Below, piece after piece: positions 62,223 through 64,000 of a stretch of 64,000 nt of DNA. Under the pieces are notes generated by a model. It made no database searches, was not told the origin of the DNA, and saw nothing but the letters and a program-made list of their open reading frames with translations. Where the stretch lies: positions 92,151 through 156,150 of the forward strand of contig NZ_JALKAA010000007.1 in assembly GCF_024171605.1 (NCBI RefSeq), read 5' to 3'. Source of the stretch: Pontibacter sp. HSC-36F09. Its GTDB lineage: Bacteria > Bacteroidota > Bacteroidia > Cytophagales > Hymenobacteraceae. Numbering within the stretch: the first letter of the stretch is position 1; each line of letters starts with the position of its first letter. The translations under genes and the position numbers were made by a program.

Positions 62223-63077
62223 TTAGACAACATCAATTAATTTATCACCCTGCTTATTGAACAGCAACATGGATCCCGTGAGGAGCACTACTATAAAGCC
62301 CAGACTATAAAAGAAATGAACTACAGTGATGGTGCCTTCACCTAGAATAGACAGTCGAAACAGTTCAAATACTGGAGTGATTGGGTTCAACTCCACGACC
62401 CAGCGTGTGTTCTCTGGCACAGCAGATAGTGGGTAGATAACTGGCGTTACGAACATAAGTAGTCGGGTACCGAGCGTCACCAGGTTCGACATGTCGCGGT
62501 ACTTGGCTGTTAGGATGGAGAATAATAATCCCATACCTAGACTGATGGCGGCAGTAAGCAGAATAGCCATAGGGAAAGCCAAAAACCAGAGACCCGTTTG
62601 TAGCTGTAAATCGGTAGTAATACTATAATATATAATAATAGCCAACAACATAAAAAATTGCATGCCAAAGCGCAGCAGTTGGGTGCCTATGACTGATATA
62701 GGCATAATGATACGAGGGAAATATACTTTGCTAAAAACCTGAACATTTTCCTTGAACGTACTAGCTGTACCGATGAAGCTGTCACTAAGGAAATTCCAAA
62801 GCACAATGCCAGAAGCATAAAATAGTACAGGAGGTAAAGCACCAGTGGAGATATCTGCGATCTTATGAAAGACCACCACAAAGGTGATCAATGTAAGTAT
62901 GGGCTGAAATAAGATCCAGATAGGCCCTAGTACAGTCTGCTGGTAGTTTAATATAAAGTTCCGCCTAACTAAACCTACAAGCAGGTGGCGATAAGACCAA
63001 AGCTCCTGCAGGCTATGATTCCAAACGCTTGTCTTGCTACTTATTTCCCATTCCCATACTCTGGTAGCTATAGGCAT
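62223..63077 (-). CDS. wzm: Polysaccharide ABC exporter permease (Wzm)
   Basis: A 284-residue ABC-2 permease with six hydrophobic helices. The amphipathic N-terminus (ELWSYRHLLVGLVRRNFILNYQQTVLGPIWILFQPIL) is the usual gate helix of O-antigen and teichoic-acid exporters. With Wzt it moves finished lipid-linked glycan across the inner membrane. It is the first gene of the minus-strand cluster; the AT-rich gap upstream should hold the promoter. Confidence 0.92.
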   Translation of the reverse strand: MPIATRVWEWEISSKTSVWNHSLQELWSYRHLLVGLVRRNFILNYQQTVLGPIWILFQPILTLITFVVVFHKIADISTGALPPVLFYASGIVLWNFLSDSFIGTASTFKENVQVFSKVYFPRIIMPISVIGTQLLRFGMQFFMLLAIIIYYSITTDLQLQTGLWFLAFPMAILLTAAISLGMGLLFSILTAKYRDMSNLVTLGTRLLMFVTPVIYPLSAVPENTRWVVELNPITPVFELFRLSILGEGTITVVHFFYSLGFIVVLLTGSMLLFNKQGDKLIDVV

Positions 63078-63934
63078 ATTTCAAAATTTTATAATAATAT
63101 AACTATTATTACTCCTAATTGCCTAAAATGTTCTGGTCAGATATAACAAATCACAGCATGTGAACTACTTGTTTTGGTTGACTTCGTCTTGTTTTGTCAC
63201 TGATATACGTCTGCCATTGCAAAATTTCTAATCTTTTTAATTCAATTAATTCCCATGTGCAGCTTCCAAGATCAGGAGGAGTGATTTTAGTATTTATATT
63301 TAAATTCTAAAAGGCCCTTATACTAAAATGGAATTTATGTTCGTTTTGTCCTAATTCATCTAGTGTTATGAAATTAGATATGATTTGTATCAAAATCATA
63401 GATTCATTTTTTCCAATCAACTACCTCAAAAATCCGCTAGCCATATCTTATTCAATTCATTGATTTAGTTATCGATATAAGCCGATATTGATCTATGTAG
63501 AAAATTTTATAATTGAAAAATTATAAATTAAAACAAAGCTAAAGAAGCAATATCATATATTGAATACTAAATAGTTACACATTTTATTGTATTTAAGTCA
63601 TTTTAAATATGAAATATAATGATAAATAGAGCTATTTGAGAAACAGGGTTTTCATTTCTGGAATTAAGTCGTTTACATTTGCCATTCGCTATTAACGAAA
63701 ATATTCAAAATTAAGGAGGAGTGTTTTCGTTAAAAGATCAGCCAAAAAGGATGTGAATCTTTAAAACTAATTTGTGTATGATTAGACTTTTAAGTTTCGG
63801 TAACTGATTATTACCGCTTTTAAAATTTTGTTAAATATGCCGAAAATGCTGACTGCTAGTGTTTTATAGGCGAAATTAAATAGCAGTAAAAGTACAATAT
63901 CAATTAATTAAATTTTCAACTTTAGCCAAACAAG
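63078..63934. other. AT-rich intergenic region between divergent operons
   Basis: About 860 bases, roughly 70% A+T by eye, with no credible open frame on either strand and no copy of the AGGTATA word found. It must hold promoters for the wzm operon to the left and the lipoprotein gene to the right. A 10-base inverted repeat sits at 63692-63733. GGAGGAGTG followed by TTT-rich sequence occurs twice (about 63276 and 63715). Confidence 0.5.
63692..63733. promoter_or_regulatory. Inverted repeat TTAACGAAAA-N22-TTTTCGTTAA
   Basis: A perfect ten-base inverted repeat about 200 bases before the plus-strand lipoprotein start. It could be a leader hairpin, a terminator for a missing small RNA, or a two-half-site operator. 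Confidence 0.35.
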
Positions 63935-64000
63935 ATGAAATTGAGATTTCGTAACCTAATGCTGCCGGTAATGGCCGGCGCAATTGCCTTTTCGTGTGAC
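63935..64000 (+). CDS. Lipoprotein, N-terminal 22 codons only (cut by window end)
   Basis: Reads MKLRFRNLMLPVMAGAIAFSCD: positively charged start, hydrophobic core and lipobox AFSC, a classical lipoprotein signal. It diverges from the exporter operon, so a Wza-like polysaccharide export lipoprotein is possible, but nothing of the mature protein is visible to decide. Confidence 0.55.
   Translation, partial: MKLRFRNLMLPVMAGAIAFSCD

Noticed and set aside
1..64000. CRISPR arrays, tRNA or rRNA genes, transposases, prophage genes
   Set aside because: None were recognised on reading both strands; the repeats seen are palindromic or within genes and do not have regular spacers.

Overview
The window reads as chromosomal DNA of a Bacteroidota member, most likely Cytophagales and close to the Pontibacter/Hymenobacter group. 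Evidence: a SusC/SusD outer-membrane pair, type IX secretion (T9SS) C-terminal sorting domains, CarboxypepD_reg domain proteins, lipoprotein signals of Bacteroidota type, DUF5687 and DUF1622 proteins, and intergenic repeats typical of the phylum. No rRNA, tRNA, CRISPR array or transposase was recognised. The species assignment is inference.

Layout. 1-1523: 3' end of a nitrous-oxide-reductase maturation cluster (nosD end, nosF, nosY). 1608-5527: minus-strand block with a small lipoprotein, QueD, a 601-residue FMN-barrel-like protein and proline dehydrogenase. 5903-8409: thioredoxin-like protein, a small exported protein and a haem-copper-oxidase-subunit-I-like membrane protein. 8524-11068: an AT-rich island of two nuclease-like genes. 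11321-14620: B12-dependent ribonucleotide reductase. 14813-19541: a nitric-oxide/oxygen-stress block (DUF2249-RIC-hemerythrin fusion, hemerythrin, DUF1858-DUF2249 protein, a second oxidase-I-like protein, a SufT-like DUF59 protein, an Rrf2 regulator), followed by nadA and nadB, whose NadA needs a [4Fe-4S] cluster. 22262-28028: a signalling block (tandem FixL-like PAS histidine kinase, response regulator, REC-kinase hybrid, REC-Crp regulator) ending in hemA. Together 1-28028 suggest an organism that respires N-oxides at low oxygen, with NO protection, haem-based sensing and Fe-S maintenance side by side.

28243-32372: two CarboxypepD_reg proteins, a GNAT gene without an obvious start codon, two SMI1/KNR4 genes and an antibiotic-biosynthesis-monooxygenase-like gene. 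The SMI1 genes and the nuclease island are edged by related inverted-repeat sites that resemble recombination sites of gene cassettes. 32676-37232: SusD/SusC pair. 37717-43678: small membrane and coiled-coil proteins, a broken periplasmic-binding-protein/pentameric-channel fusion gene (three in-frame stop codons), DUF1622 protein, metallo-beta-lactamase-fold protein and amidohydrolase. 43861-47693: ABC exporter pair and a membrane-anchored pseudokinase. 47874-52591: two related T9SS-secreted proteins, one with a 606-bp internal duplication. 52889-63077: minus-strand surface-polysaccharide cluster (five GT2 proteins, one GT2-methyltransferase fusion, a polysaccharide deacetylase, Wzt/Wzm ABC exporter). 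63078-63934 is an AT-rich gap before a new plus-strand lipoprotein gene cut by the window end.

A feature spanning all regions is a short word, AGGTATA (or TATACCT), which by rough hand count occurs several times more often than expected, in both orientations, in genes and between them. It is dense in the core genes and sparse in parts that look acquired.
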